From positions 62,001 through 126,000 of the forward strand of contig NZ_LOHF01000003.1 in assembly GCF_002158995.1 (NCBI RefSeq): 64,000 nt of DNA. Direction: 5' to 3'. The first letter of the stretch is position 1. Every line of letters begins with the position of its first letter. Of this stretch, positions 8,823 to 17,127 are shown piece after piece. The translations under genes and the position numbers were made by a program. The notes under the pieces are model-generated. The model searched no databases and was not told the DNA's origin. It was given only the letters and a program-made list of their open reading frames with translations. Source of the DNA: Pseudomonas caspiana. Its GTDB lineage: Bacteria; Pseudomonadota; Gammaproteobacteria; Pseudomonadales; Pseudomonadaceae.

Positions 8823-9077
8823 ATGACTATCGATAAAGACCTTGAGAAAGAAGTTCTGACCCGTCTCCTGAAAGCTCATCCAGCGGGATTGGGTAAAGAA
8901 GTACTCGACAACTATCGGGGGGAGAACGCAGTCGCGGACACCCTGGAGTACTTGCAGCAAGGCGGTCTGATTCATCACGGTAGCGTCGACTCGACGAGCA
9001 AGACAGGTCGTACACTCAAATATCCGATCAAACTCAGCTCTGCTGGTGTTGTAGCTGCCAAAGCATACGAAGCTTAG
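8823..9077 (+). CDS. Small hypothetical protein, winged-helix-like
   Basis: 84 residues from ATG 8823 with GAGGTAAG upstream. The sequence MTIDKDLEKEVLTRLLKAHPAG, then a second helix (KEVLDNYRGENAVADTLEYLQQGGL) and a turn with paired strands (HHGSVDS, TGRTLKYPIKLSSAG), has the rhythm of a winged helix. No named family recognised. Ends just before a strong bidirectional terminator shared with map. Confidence 0.65.
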   Translation: MTIDKDLEKEVLTRLLKAHPAGLGKEVLDNYRGENAVADTLEYLQQGGLIHHGSVDSTSKTGRTLKYPIKLSSAGVVAAKAYEA

Positions 9078-9088
9078 GGTTGCAGCGT

Positions 9089-9120
9089 AAAAGCCCGGCC
9101 TGTTTCAGGCCGGGCTTTTT
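9089..9120. terminator. Bidirectional intrinsic terminator
   Basis: AAAAGCCCGGCCTG, loop TTT, CAGGCCGGGCTTTTT: a 14-bp perfect stem with a T-run on both strands, between the convergent small gene and map. Confidence 0.93.
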
Positions 9121-9123
9121 GCA

Positions 9124-9915
9124 TCAGATCGCCGGGTATTCGCCGGTACCCTCGGGCCAAGGGGTGAGCAACTCGAACCCCGTATCCGTTACAGCAACCA
9201 TATGCTCCCACTGAGCCGACAAAGACAAGTCTCTGGTCAGCACTGTCCAGCCATCAGGCAAGACCTTGGTGCCCGGCTTGCCCGCATTGATCATGGGCTC
9301 AATAGTGAACACCATGCCTGCCTTCAAGCGCATACCTTTACCCTGCGCACCGTAATGCAGGACTTGAGGGTCTTCGTGATAATTGCGTCCAATTCCATGC
9401 CCACAATATTCACGAACGACACTGAAGCCTTCACGGTGCGCGACCGTCTGGATGGCATGACCGATGTCGCCCAGCGTTGCACCCGGACGCACGGCGTGAA
9501 TACCGGCGCGAGTAGCCTCATAGGTGGTATGCACCAGGCGTTTCGCCAAAGGACTGACCTCACCCACAAAGTACATACGGCTGGTATCGCCGTACCAACC
9601 GTCTTTGATAACAGCCACATCGATGTTGATGATATCGCCATCCTTGAGGATGTCCGAAGCAGACGGTATACCGTGGCACACCACTGCATTGGGTGAAATG
9701 CAGGTGGTCTTGGTAAAGCCGTGATAGCCAACGTTCGCCGGAATCACTTTCAGTTCTTTGACGATGTACTCATTGCAGATATCGTCCAGCGCCTCAGTAC
9801 TGATGCCTGCCTTTACATGGGGAGTGATCATGGCCAGAACATCGGCAGCCAATCTGCCGGCGATCCGCAATTGAACCAGATCCGCTTCACTTTTAATGCT
9901 GACAGGACCGCTCAT
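9124..9915 (-). CDS. map: Methionine aminopeptidase, type I
   Basis: Removes the initiator methionine from nascent proteins; binuclear metal enzyme of the cytoplasm. 263 residues, normal for type Ia. Metal ligands can be read in order: Asp of NIDVAVIKDGW, Asp of YGDTSRMY, His of CGHGIGRNYHEDP, Glu of FTIEPMINAG and Glu of AQWEHMVAVTDTG; the substrate His of YHGFTKTTC is also present. The start overlaps the stop of the upstream ParD-like gene by 4 bp. Pseudomonads often carry a second map next to rpsB; this would then be the accessory copy. Confidence 0.93.
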   Translation of the reverse strand: MSGPVSIKSEADLVQLRIAGRLAADVLAMITPHVKAGISTEALDDICNEYIVKELKVIPANVGYHGFTKTTCISPNAVVCHGIPSASDILKDGDIINIDVAVIKDGWYGDTSRMYFVGEVSPLAKRLVHTTYEATRAGIHAVRPGATLGDIGHAIQTVAHREGFSVVREYCGHGIGRNYHEDPQVLHYGAQGKGMRLKAGMVFTIEPMINAGKPGTKVLPDGWTVLTRDLSLSAQWEHMVAVTDTGFELLTPWPEGTGEYPAI

Positions 9916-10166
9916 CGAGAGGCCACCTTCGGTTGCGACTGAGCAGGCGAAATATCATAGGTTTGCGCACTCAGAACGATGCCGTCAGCGTTCTCCGTAC
10001 GGATCAGCATTTGGCAAATCTCGCTGTAATTCAGCGCCGGGTGCAACTCACTGAGCATGCCGACCCGCATCCAGTGCTCGGCCTGAGCATTTATAGAGCG
10101 ACTAAGCGCCGCACTGGCTGCGCGAATATTGGCGTGCATATGTTCCGAAATCTTGACCAGACCCAT
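9912..10166 (-). CDS. ParD-like family protein
   Basis: 84 residues, ATG 10164-10166 with GAGGTGA upstream. MGLVKISEHMHANIRAASAALSRS followed by INAQAEHWMRVGML resembles the ParD_like family (PF11903), related to ribbon-helix-helix antitoxins. No ParE-like toxin gene is adjacent; instead the stop codon overlaps map by 4 bp, so the two are translationally coupled. Two TCATATAT repeats in its upstream region could be an autoregulatory operator. Whether it is an antitoxin, an orphan regulator, or something tied to Map is open. Confidence 0.72.
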   Translation of the reverse strand: MGLVKISEHMHANIRAASAALSRSINAQAEHWMRVGMLSELHPALNYSEICQMLIRTENADGIVLSAQTYDISPAQSQPKVASR

Positions 10167-10192
10167 GATTCACCTCGAATGGAATATACGAA

Positions 10193-10211
10193 TCATATAT
10201 GTTTCATATAT
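10193..10211. repeat. Paired TCATATAT direct repeats, possible operator
   Basis: TCATATAT occurs at 10193-10200 and 10204-10211, 11 bp apart (one helical turn), 27 bp upstream of the ParD-like start codon in an otherwise GC-rich region. Spacing and position suit a ribbon-helix-helix dimer pair. Binding is inference. Confidence 0.45.
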
Positions 10212-10367
10212 AGCGAGGCAAGTCGGCAGTTTACCGAGGCTGCTCAGCGAACTCGAATCAGCAGCCTGCTGAGTGGTATAACGCTCAACGACTGTACTGT
10301 TTGCTTTGGAAGATGCTGAGTCATCCACGTCCATGCCTGGCATGAGACGCTGTCTGGAGAATCACGC

Positions 10368-10562
10368 GTGACGAACTTTCTACTGGGCTGGTGCGTGGTT
10401 TCACTGTTTGGCACACTATTAGCGCTGCGCCTGATACGTAATGGCAAGAGCCGGGGTGAACGCTCGCCTGAAACGGCCGATACCGGGCAGGATGCGCCGG
10501 TAGCCGGTGAAATCAGTCAGCCGTCAGCCGACCGTGATGTTCAACCGCGTGCCGGGCGTTGA
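10368..10562 (+). CDS. Small single-pass membrane protein, hypothetical
   Basis: 64 residues from a GTG start at 10368 with TGGAGA eight bases upstream. Residues 3-23 (NFLLGWCVVSLFGTLLALRLI) form one membrane segment, followed by a basic and then acidic, low-complexity tail. Its 3' end overlaps the end of the convergent gene at 10513 by 50 bp. No family recognised; the good ribosome site and clean helix are the main support. Confidence 0.45.
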   Translation: MTNFLLGWCVVSLFGTLLALRLIRNGKSRGERSPETADTGQDAPVAGEISQPSADRDVQPRAGR

Positions 10563-10710
10563 CCACAGCCATCGACACCAGCGGTTCGTAAGCATTGAAC
10601 TGGCGAAGCGCTGCAGCCAGAGCCAGAAAATCCTCACGCTGCATTTCATTCATGCCAGCGATGATGGATGCGCGATCAGTCGTAGTGTTTGCAACGTGTT
10701 TAAGGGACAT
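10513..10710 (-). CDS. Small hypothetical protein preceded by a LexA-like box
   Basis: 65 residues from ATG 10708-10710, with GAGGCGG upstream. MSLKHVANTTTDRASIIAGM, then EMQREDFLALAAALRQF, then EPLVSMAVVNARHAVEHHG: mostly helical, soluble, no signal peptide. No family recognised. A 16-bp CTG-N10-CAG palindrome at 10733-10748 lies 22 bp above the start, so damage induction is a reasonable guess. Confidence 0.55.
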   Translation of the reverse strand: MSLKHVANTTTDRASIIAGMNEMQREDFLALAAALRQFNAYEPLVSMAVVNARHAVEHHGRLTAD

Positions 10711-10732
10711 GGCAACCGCCTCTTTCAAATTA

Positions 10733-10748
10733 CTGTTTAAACATACAG
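10733..10748. promoter_or_regulatory. Candidate LexA (SOS) box
   Basis: CTGTTTAAACATACAG fits the gammaproteobacterial LexA consensus CTG-N10-CAG with an A/T-only core except one C. On the minus strand TTGCGT, 17 bp, TACTGT could be the promoter, with the -10 overlapping the box. It lies in the only position that could control the small gene at 10513-10710. Confidence 0.6.
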
Positions 10749-10832
10749 TATTTGGATAAAGGGATTTACGCAAGTCAGAGGACGACGAACGGCTCACTCA
10801 ACCCTCAGTCGTCCTGGCACATCATGCTGCCA

Positions 10833-11858
10833 TCACCTCACGAGCGCCTGCAGATTTGCCCACTCTGCCTGTGAAATTTCGATGCCTTGCGCCAGTGACT
10901 TTGCGCGCTCCTTATATCGACGGTCGCCAGGCATACGCTCCTGCCCCACGCCATGCATCTGCCTGACCAGCTCCTCACTACGCTCGGCGAAGTGCTGGCC
11001 GCTGCCCTTGTCCGGATCAATAACAATCAACAACTGCCCGGTCCAGGGTGTCTGGGCTCCGGGATGCCCGGACCAATCGAACTCAAACGAAAAGTTGCCA
11101 CCGGTAAGGCCCGCTGCAAGTAGCTCGACCATCATAGATAACGCGGACCCTTTGTAGCCACCAAATGGCAGAAGCGCTCCACCGTCAAGAATGGCCTTTG
11201 GGTCCTGCGTTGGCTCACCCGCGCGGTCGACCCCCATGCCGGCAGGCAGGGTACGTCCGGCTCGGGCGGCAATCTGCACATCCCCATTGGCAATGGCGCT
11301 GGTCGCCAGATCGAAAACGATGGGATCACCACCCGCACGAGGCGCCGCGAACGCTATAGGGTTGGTGCCAAATAACGGCCTTTGTGCACCATGAGGCACC
11401 ACGCAGGTCATGCTGTTAACCACGCTCAACGCCACCAGTCCTTGCGCGGCGAAAGGTTCGACGTCTGGCCATAACGCCGCGAAGTGGTGGGAACTGCGGA
11501 TCGCCAGAACCGCGATACCGGCGCTCTTCACCTTTTCGATCAGCAACGGCGTAGCTGCCGCCAAAGCGGGCTGCGCAAAGCCGTTGGCCGCATCCACTCG
11601 AATGAACGCAGCACCTGCATCCTCTATGACCGGCACAGCTTTGCCATCGACCCAGCCACTGGCCAGCGATGACAAATAACCGGGAATGCGAAAAATCCCA
11701 TGGCTGTGGGACCCATCGCGCTGCGCGCTCGCGCAGTTTTGCGACAAGACCTGAGCAACATCCTCTGAAGTGCCGTGCCGTAGAAATATGCGCCGCAGTA
11801 AGTCAGCCAATTCAACGAAGCTAACGGTGTGTGTCTCGATATCACGGGGTGCAGACAT
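10833..11858 (-). CDS. dpkA: Delta1-piperideine-2-carboxylate / delta1-pyrroline-2-carboxylate reductase
   Basis: Ldh2/YlbC-type (malate/L-lactate dehydrogenase family) NAD(P)H-dependent reductase, 341 residues. The sequence follows the crystallised P. syringae DpkA almost word for word as I recall it: CASAQRDGSHSHGIFRIPGYL, DAANGFAQPALAAA, SHHFAALWPDVEPFA, NSMTCVVPHGA, FGTNPIAFAAPRAGG, LPFGGYKGSALSMMVE. DpkA reduces the cyclic imines from D-lysine or D-proline/hydroxyproline breakdown to L-pipecolate or L-proline. It appears as a single gene, divergent from nothing metabolic, so context does not separate the two substrates. Confidence 0.87.
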   Translation of the reverse strand: MSAPRDIETHTVSFVELADLLRRIFLRHGTSEDVAQVLSQNCASAQRDGSHSHGIFRIPGYLSSLASGWVDGKAVPVIEDAGAAFIRVDAANGFAQPALAAATPLLIEKVKSAGIAVLAIRSSHHFAALWPDVEPFAAQGLVALSVVNSMTCVVPHGAQRPLFGTNPIAFAAPRAGGDPIVFDLATSAIANGDVQIAARAGRTLPAGMGVDRAGEPTQDPKAILDGGALLPFGGYKGSALSMMVELLAAGLTGGNFSFEFDWSGHPGAQTPWTGQLLIVIDPDKGSGQHFAERSEELVRQMHGVGQERMPGDRRYKERAKSLAQGIEISQAEWANLQALVR

Positions 11859-11940
11859 TTAAAACTCCGCCAGTCAGCTTTAAACAAGTGATCCAACTTC
11901 ACAGCGTTGCATCAGAATCTGCCGAGATTACTGCCCATCG

Positions 11941-12393
11941 TCAGACAGGTAAATCGACGGCATCAAGCTGATCCAGGCGTTTCTGAAAAAAGTAACGACG
12001 ATGGCCCCGCGGATAATCGTTGAGCTGACCGAATTCGCTATAACCCAGGCTGCGGTAAAAATCCGGTGCCTGAAAATCGAATGTATCGAGCCAGATACCG
12101 ACGCAGTCTTTATCCCGTGCCAAATCTTCCGCCATCGCCATCAAACGCGAGCCTAGCTTCTGGCCACGGGCCTGCTCCGGCACTACTAACAACTCGATGA
12201 ACATCCAGCGATAAAAGATCCTGCCATTCAGTCCACCCAACACTTCATTGCTCTGCTCGTCTCTGACAAGGAGCGCAAACTTCTCCGCTCCCGATGCTCC
12301 CGCCTGGGCAACGTTATAGGCACGCAATGGCGTAAGGATTGCCGAGACTTCCTCTTCGGTGGGGCAAGACGTTTGTTCGATTCGCACGTTCAT
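11941..12393 (-). CDS. GNAT family N-acetyltransferase
   Basis: 150 residues, one GNAT fold. The acetyl-CoA loop is at about residues 72-86 (VVPEQARGQKLGSRLM), preceded by the strand MFIELL and followed by helix AMAEDLARDKDC and LDTFDFQAPDFYRSLGYSEFG, the usual C-terminal half. Substrate unknown. Transcribed alone. The 196-bp gap to the divergent FecR-like gene shows no other coding capacity. Confidence 0.85.
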   Translation of the reverse strand: MNVRIEQTSCPTEEEVSAILTPLRAYNVAQAGASGAEKFALLVRDEQSNEVLGGLNGRIFYRWMFIELLVVPEQARGQKLGSRLMAMAEDLARDKDCVGIWLDTFDFQAPDFYRSLGYSEFGQLNDYPRGHRRYFFQKRLDQLDAVDLPV

Positions 12394-12589
12394 CCATGGC
12401 TCCGCGTTTTTGCGTATGAAGAGCGGCAGTCTAATGCTGCGCGGTGCAAAAAAGGACGCTGGAAGAATGCGTTAACGCGAATTGACCGCTATTACCCAAA
12501 AAATGGCCCTATCCGTTGATATTCAATAGCCATAGCTGTTCTCCCCCACTCCTACGCAGATGTAGAATGCTCCTACAGCCGGAGTACCA

Positions 12590-13618
12590 ATGAGCGACCC
12601 AATTCTCAGCGAAGCCGAATACGACGCCGTCACCGATGCCGCAGCACATTGGTGCATGCGCATGCACGCAAGCGATTGCACTGCAGAGGAGCGTGAGGCG
12701 TTCGAGCTCTGGCTTGATGCCCATCCACTGCATGCCGTCGAATATCAGGCGATGCTGGAAATCTGGGCGCTCTCCGAGCAAGTTGCACCGGTCAATCCAT
12801 TGCCTACCGGCAACGTCGTGACAATGGCAAGCCGCCCAGTGCCGGAAAACTCGGGCAGAAACTGGCGCAGCTATGCCGCAGCCGCTGCAATCGTCGCCCT
12901 CGCCTTGCCGGTAGCGGGATATATCGGCTGGAATCAAGGCTGGCTGCCAAATGCTTATGACACTTATGAGGCCGATGGCAACACCCGTCTGGTCACCATG
13001 GCTGACGGCAGTCGCGTGGAACTGAATCTAGGCACCCGACTGACCTTCGCCAACTACAAGGATCGCCGTAGCGTGGTGCTCGACAAGGGCGAAGCGTTCT
13101 TTGAGGTCAGCCACGACGCCCAACATCCCTTTGTGGTGAACGCTGGCCAAGGCAGCGTGAGGGTTACCGGAACCAGATTCAACGTATGGATGTATCAGGA
13201 TCAGGTCCGGGTAATGCTGCTTGAAGGGTCTGTACAAGTTGTCAGTGACAACTCCCAACCCGGTAGCGGATACCGCCTTGAGCCGGGAATGCAGGCCAGC
13301 TACAAGAGCGGCGATTTCGAGCCGCAAATCAGCGAAACCTATGCCAACGACAGCAGCCTTGCGTGGCGCAATGGCAAGCTCGTGATCAATAACCTGCCAT
13401 TGAGCCAAGCGCTCCCATTGATCAATCGTTACCTGCCACAACCGATCTTGCTGGCCGATAACGCCACCGGTGCAATCCGCATTGGCGGCAGCTATAACAC
13501 CCGGGAGATGGCTAGCCTGGTGACCTCTCTGCCCAAAGTCTTGCCGGTGACGGTGACGCGCAACAGCGAAGGCAGTCAGGTCATCAACAGAAAGCCAAGT
13601 GTGGCACCGAAGGGCTAG
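12590..13618 (+). CDS. FecR-family membrane regulator without a sigma factor partner
   Basis: 342 residues. Order: N-terminal DUF4880-type domain (AAHWCMRMHASDCTAEEREAFELWLDAHPLHAVEYQAM, residues ~18-62, a conserved FecR anti-sigma region, split here for length into motifs AEEREAFELWL and HPLHAVEYQ), one membrane segment (AAAAIVALALPVAGYIGW, ~93-110), the FecR periplasmic domain (TMADGSRVELNLGTRL, GEAFFEVSHD, FNVWMY, LLEGSVQV) and a C-terminal secretin/TonB-like half. In known systems FecR carries the signal from a TonB receptor to an ECF sigma factor encoded next to it. Neither gene is here: the neighbours are an acetyltransferase and an acylase. A terminator follows directly. Confidence 0.9.
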   Translation: MSDPILSEAEYDAVTDAAAHWCMRMHASDCTAEEREAFELWLDAHPLHAVEYQAMLEIWALSEQVAPVNPLPTGNVVTMASRPVPENSGRNWRSYAAAAAIVALALPVAGYIGWNQGWLPNAYDTYEADGNTRLVTMADGSRVELNLGTRLTFANYKDRRSVVLDKGEAFFEVSHDAQHPFVVNAGQGSVRVTGTRFNVWMYQDQVRVMLLEGSVQVVSDNSQPGSGYRLEPGMQASYKSGDFEPQISETYANDSSLAWRNGKLVINNLPLSQALPLINRYLPQPILLADNATGAIRIGGSYNTREMASLVTSLPKVLPVTVTRNSEGSQVINRKPSVAPKG

Positions 13619-13639
13619 CCTGACACGATCTTGAATTGG

Positions 13640-13670
13640 AATGAGGCCCCCAAAAGGGAGCCTCATTTTT
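13640..13670 (+). terminator. Intrinsic terminator after the FecR-like gene
   Basis: AATGAGGC...GCCTCATT with inner CCC/GGG, followed by TTTTT; 21 bp after the stop codon. The AAT/ATT flanks let it work for the convergent acylase gene too. Confidence 0.85.
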
Positions 13671-13716
13671 CAACTCGAATGGGTTGTCCGGACCTGGAGT
13701 GCGGGACCTCACCCGC

Positions 13717-16050
13717 CTACTTCTGCCCCTCCTTGATCACCAGCAACCGGTAAGCCGGATCCGCGGTGATCTGCTGCTCGGTGAAAGGCAACACAGCCCA
13801 TTGTTTTTTGGAGAACGCCTCGGTCTGATCCCGGCGGTGAGGCGATTCGGGATTGGTTGATTCCGACGGTGCCAGCAAGCCCTGAGCGTGAGGGCCGCGC
13901 TCATCGAAACTCACGACTTGCAGATAGCTGGTGCCACTGACCACTTCACGCTTGCCATCGCCACGCGGGACAGTTTGCATCGCGTTGTACACACCCAAAA
14001 CACCTGGACCGCCGTGAATCGGCGTCTGTTGTGTGCCCACAGTCGAAACCTGAATATCCCCCCAACGAGTTTCCGGGGTCAGGCCCGCTTTGCTCAACTG
14101 CGCTGCGGATGCCAGCAATGCAGCATGCAGTGCTTCGGTTACACCAGCCTGCTGCAAATCCAGGCCTCGAGGGGTGTGAAGCGGGTTAGCCGGATCAAAC
14201 GCAATACGCCAGGCATTCGGCACACTCTGCAGCGCCTTCGCGACGTTCTGAAAATGCACGAAGCCCAAGCCTGCATCCAGATTGGCACTGCGATCCCACT
14301 GGCTCATGCTCGTGCAAATACTTTTGATCGCAGCAACATCGGCACCCGAATACCCGGCGCAGTACTGCAACAGGTCATCCATTAACCCGCCCGCCTCGGC
14401 CAGGTACACCCGGTTATCCATGACCATCGCCTGCAAGTCGGCAAGGCTGACTTTGCCTGCCCGTTGCAGGCTTGCCAGTCGATCCACGGCAAAACGCGTG
14501 CGCGGACCCAGTGGCTGGGCGTCACGACTGATCAGCGGCGAGAACCCCGTCAACGGCTGCGCCGGGTTGGTCATCCAGGCTGAATCATTGGAGTTCTGCA
14601 CGTAGTCGCTACGGCTCAAGGCCGGCAACGCTGAACTCGGGAAGATGCCCGCTTGTGCCGCAGAAGGATCGTTATCCCACGTGCAAGTGCTACGTGAACC
14701 GTCGAGCACAATCATTTCCAGCCCGGCAGCGGGATCACTGCACTGCGCCAGCTTCTGCTGACTGACATTCGGCACAACTGAATAGTTGGTATAAAGCGTC
14801 TGCCCCTGGTCATCTACCGCAAGGGTGTTGACCCAAGGGATGCCCTGAATTTTCTGCAGCGCACCTTTGAGATCCGCGAGGCTGCTGGCGCGGTTCATCG
14901 CGTACCACTGCTGCATGACGCGGTCATTGCCCAGGTTCGCGTCACGCAGGCTGTAAGCGTACTCTCGATTCCAGTCCAGCTTGCCAGGCCACTGCACCAC
15001 CGGGCCGAACTCGGACTGATAGATTTCACGGGTTTGCTTTTTCGGCTTGCCGTCCTTGTCAGCCAGCGTAACGCTGACCGTGGTCTTTTTCAGCGGACGG
15101 GATTCACCATCCACGACGTAACGCGTGGCGTCCTTTGGATCAAGCTTGAGCCGATACAACGTAAAGTGTTTGGACGTGTCGACCGTATGGGTCCACGCCA
15201 GGTGCTGGCTGAAACCGATATTGATCAGCGGCAAACCCGGTAGAGCAGCGCCCATCACGTCGAGCTTGCCGGGGATCGTCAGGTGCATCTGATAAAAACG
15301 CATGCCGCCGACCCACGGGAAATGCGGGTTGGCCAGCAGCATGCCCCGCCCGTTATCCGAACGGTCACGTCCAATCGCTACCGCGTTACTGCCGCGCTCG
15401 AGCGCAAAGTCCTGATCGTGGGCAGCGGCACTGGCGAATGACATCGAATCCACCGATCGGCTGGTGACAGCGGCGGCAGGTGGCGTAGCGGCTGCGAGCG
15501 CTTCTGCGAAACGTCCGACGCCACCCTCTACCAGCAGGCGGCGGGTAAGCTTGACCTGATCTTCGGTGGTGATCGGACGTAGCCATTGCGCCTGCAAGCA
15601 CTCACCCTGGGCGCCGGCCTCTCGTGTTTCAGCAAGGAACCGGTTGTAACCCGCCACATACCCTTCAACCAATTGGTGAACCTGTGGCGTCTGGGCCTTC
15701 CAGAATCCGGCAACGGCCTCTGGCGTATTCAACCAGTTGAAAAATACATCACTGGCCATGTTGTTGCGTTGTTCGGCGGTCTGTTGCTCAGGGCCGAAGT
15801 AACGTGAACGCTCGCCGTTGACGGTGACGATTTCATTGGCCAACAGGCAGAGATTGTCCTGCGCATAGGCATAGCCGATGCCGTAGCCCAGACCGCGTTC
15901 GTTCTGCGCGCGGATGTGCGGCACCCCAAAGGTCGTCCGACGGATCTCTGCGCCCGCCTGCCCGGCAGGCAGCTGCGCATGAGCACTCACACTCAAGCCA
16001 AGGATCAATCCGGTAATACACAACGTTGGCATGCGCTTGATAATGATCAC
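13717..16050 (-). CDS. Penicillin/acyl-homoserine-lactone acylase family protein, secreted
   Basis: Ntn-hydrolase of the penicillin amidase family, 777 residues. I chose the GTG at 16048-16050 because AGGAG lies seven bases before it; ATG 16032 would give a shorter leader. Residues 1-26 form a signal peptide ending SVSAHA. The precursor matures by self-cleavage before the nucleophilic Ser of ERGSNAVAIG (about residue 215), followed by LLANPHFPWVGGMRFYQMHL and the oxyanion-region NIGFSQHLAWTHTVD. Overall resemblance is to the PvdQ/HacB/QuiP group of AHL acylases and aculeacin acylases, but I cannot decide the substrate. Single gene, convergent with the FecR-like gene. Confidence 0.9.
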   Translation of the reverse strand: MIIIKRMPTLCITGLILGLSVSAHAQLPAGQAGAEIRRTTFGVPHIRAQNERGLGYGIGYAYAQDNLCLLANEIVTVNGERSRYFGPEQQTAEQRNNMASDVFFNWLNTPEAVAGFWKAQTPQVHQLVEGYVAGYNRFLAETREAGAQGECLQAQWLRPITTEDQVKLTRRLLVEGGVGRFAEALAAATPPAAAVTSRSVDSMSFASAAAHDQDFALERGSNAVAIGRDRSDNGRGMLLANPHFPWVGGMRFYQMHLTIPGKLDVMGAALPGLPLINIGFSQHLAWTHTVDTSKHFTLYRLKLDPKDATRYVVDGESRPLKKTTVSVTLADKDGKPKKQTREIYQSEFGPVVQWPGKLDWNREYAYSLRDANLGNDRVMQQWYAMNRASSLADLKGALQKIQGIPWVNTLAVDDQGQTLYTNYSVVPNVSQQKLAQCSDPAAGLEMIVLDGSRSTCTWDNDPSAAQAGIFPSSALPALSRSDYVQNSNDSAWMTNPAQPLTGFSPLISRDAQPLGPRTRFAVDRLASLQRAGKVSLADLQAMVMDNRVYLAEAGGLMDDLLQYCAGYSGADVAAIKSICTSMSQWDRSANLDAGLGFVHFQNVAKALQSVPNAWRIAFDPANPLHTPRGLDLQQAGVTEALHAALLASAAQLSKAGLTPETRWGDIQVSTVGTQQTPIHGGPGVLGVYNAMQTVPRGDGKREVVSGTSYLQVVSFDERGPHAQGLLAPSESTNPESPHRRDQTEAFSKKQWAVLPFTEQQITADPAYRLLVIKEGQK

Positions 16051-16272
16051 TCTGACTCCTGATGGCTGACTTGCAGACAGGCACAGCCTTGAGGGGCCGG
16101 CGCTCACCTTAAGACGAAGAACGGCGGGGAAATTTAGTGACCAGCGGCCTGTCGGGCGGGGGCTTGAACGGTGACCGTTAAACTTTTTTTCGGTAAGTGT
16201 TGAGGATTTTCAGCGCTCATACGTCTTACTAAGTGAGGCAAGTATTTTTAGAGCCTGAAAAGGAATTTGCGC

Positions 16273-16662
16273 ATGTTGAATCGTCAAGCCACCACCACCC
16301 GAACGATGCTGCGCCAGTCAGCCATTGCCGCGCAGGCCCAAGCGCCTGCCGTTGATACCGAACGCCCAGGCAACGAACCGATCAGGAAGTTGCTGAAAAG
16401 CTTCGGCTTGCGGACCAGCCTGGTCCGTCTGAAGGTCCTCGACGCGCTGCTGCATGCGACCAGCGAAGGGCAGCCGCTGGGCGTTCGCGGCGTACACAGC
16501 CAACTGCTGAAGCTGGATATCCCGCTGTCGTTTCTGAGCGTGCGGGAAGTGCTCAAGCGCCTGTGCGATGAAGGCGTTATTTCTCTCAACCCTGACAAGA
16601 GTTATAGCCTGCACCCCCAGGCTATTGAACAACTCAATGAACCGGGCAAATCGGGTCAATGA
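16273..16662 (+). CDS. Winged-helix protein, Fur-like half domain
   Basis: 129 residues from ATG 16273, AGGAA seven bases upstream. After a 30-residue polar, Ala/Gln-rich leader, residues ~37-115 give RKLLKSFGLRTSLVRLKVLDAL, GVRGVHSQLL, LSFLSVREVLKRLCDEGVI and NPDKSYSLH. This is the helix order of a Fur N-terminal DNA-binding domain without the metal-binding dimerisation half; pseudomonad homologues are labelled Fe2+/Zn2+ uptake regulation proteins. No His/Cys metal cluster is visible. Likely a DNA-binding protein; target unknown. Confidence 0.65.
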   Translation: MLNRQATTTRTMLRQSAIAAQAQAPAVDTERPGNEPIRKLLKSFGLRTSLVRLKVLDALLHATSEGQPLGVRGVHSQLLKLDIPLSFLSVREVLKRLCDEGVISLNPDKSYSLHPQAIEQLNEPGKSGQ

Positions 16663-16692
16663 CCGCCCGGTCTGGAACTGGACCGCAAGCTG

Positions 16693-16881
16693 TCAGCGCT
16701 TGACCTTGCGGCGGATCACACCGTTGATGACCACAACCAGCACGGCAACGGCGATGGCGATGTACTGGAAAGTCTTCTCGCTGATGACACCATCAGCCTG
16801 CAAGCGGGAAAGGCCCAGCATGACGGCCAGTACCACCAGTGCAATCAGCAGCGAATAAATCAAACGTTGTTTATTGGTCAT
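16693..16881 (-). CDS. Small two-pass membrane protein, hypothetical
   Basis: 62 residues. Two membrane segments: RLIYSLLIALVVLAVMLGL (residues ~6-24) and YIAIAVAVLVVVINGVI (~40-56), with a basic C-terminal RRKVKR that should stay in the cytoplasm. No family named. Convergent with the winged-helix gene, 30 bp apart. Confidence 0.7.
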   Translation of the reverse strand: MTNKQRLIYSLLIALVVLAVMLGLSRLQADGVISEKTFQYIAIAVAVLVVVINGVIRRKVKR

Positions 16882-17127
16882 TGCAGGTTCCTGAAATCTT
16901 CATGGTCGGCATTCGTTGCGCACAAATGCGCGCCCATCTTACGCTGATGTGCCACGCATGGCACCGGCATACTGCACACCCTCCCCCTTCGCGCTTTTTG
17001 CCAGCCCCAATTGCTCAATGTCTACCCCAGAGCACATCCGGACAACGCCGGTTACAATTCACATGGTTTAATAGCGCCCATTCAAAGCCGCCCGTTCGGC
17101 CCTCTCGTCGTTAGCAAGGAGTCAACC

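Noticed and set aside
16035..16053. Possible Fur box (GATAATGATCA...) at the acylase start
   Set aside because: Only the left half matches the 19-bp consensus, and the site lies inside the coding start.
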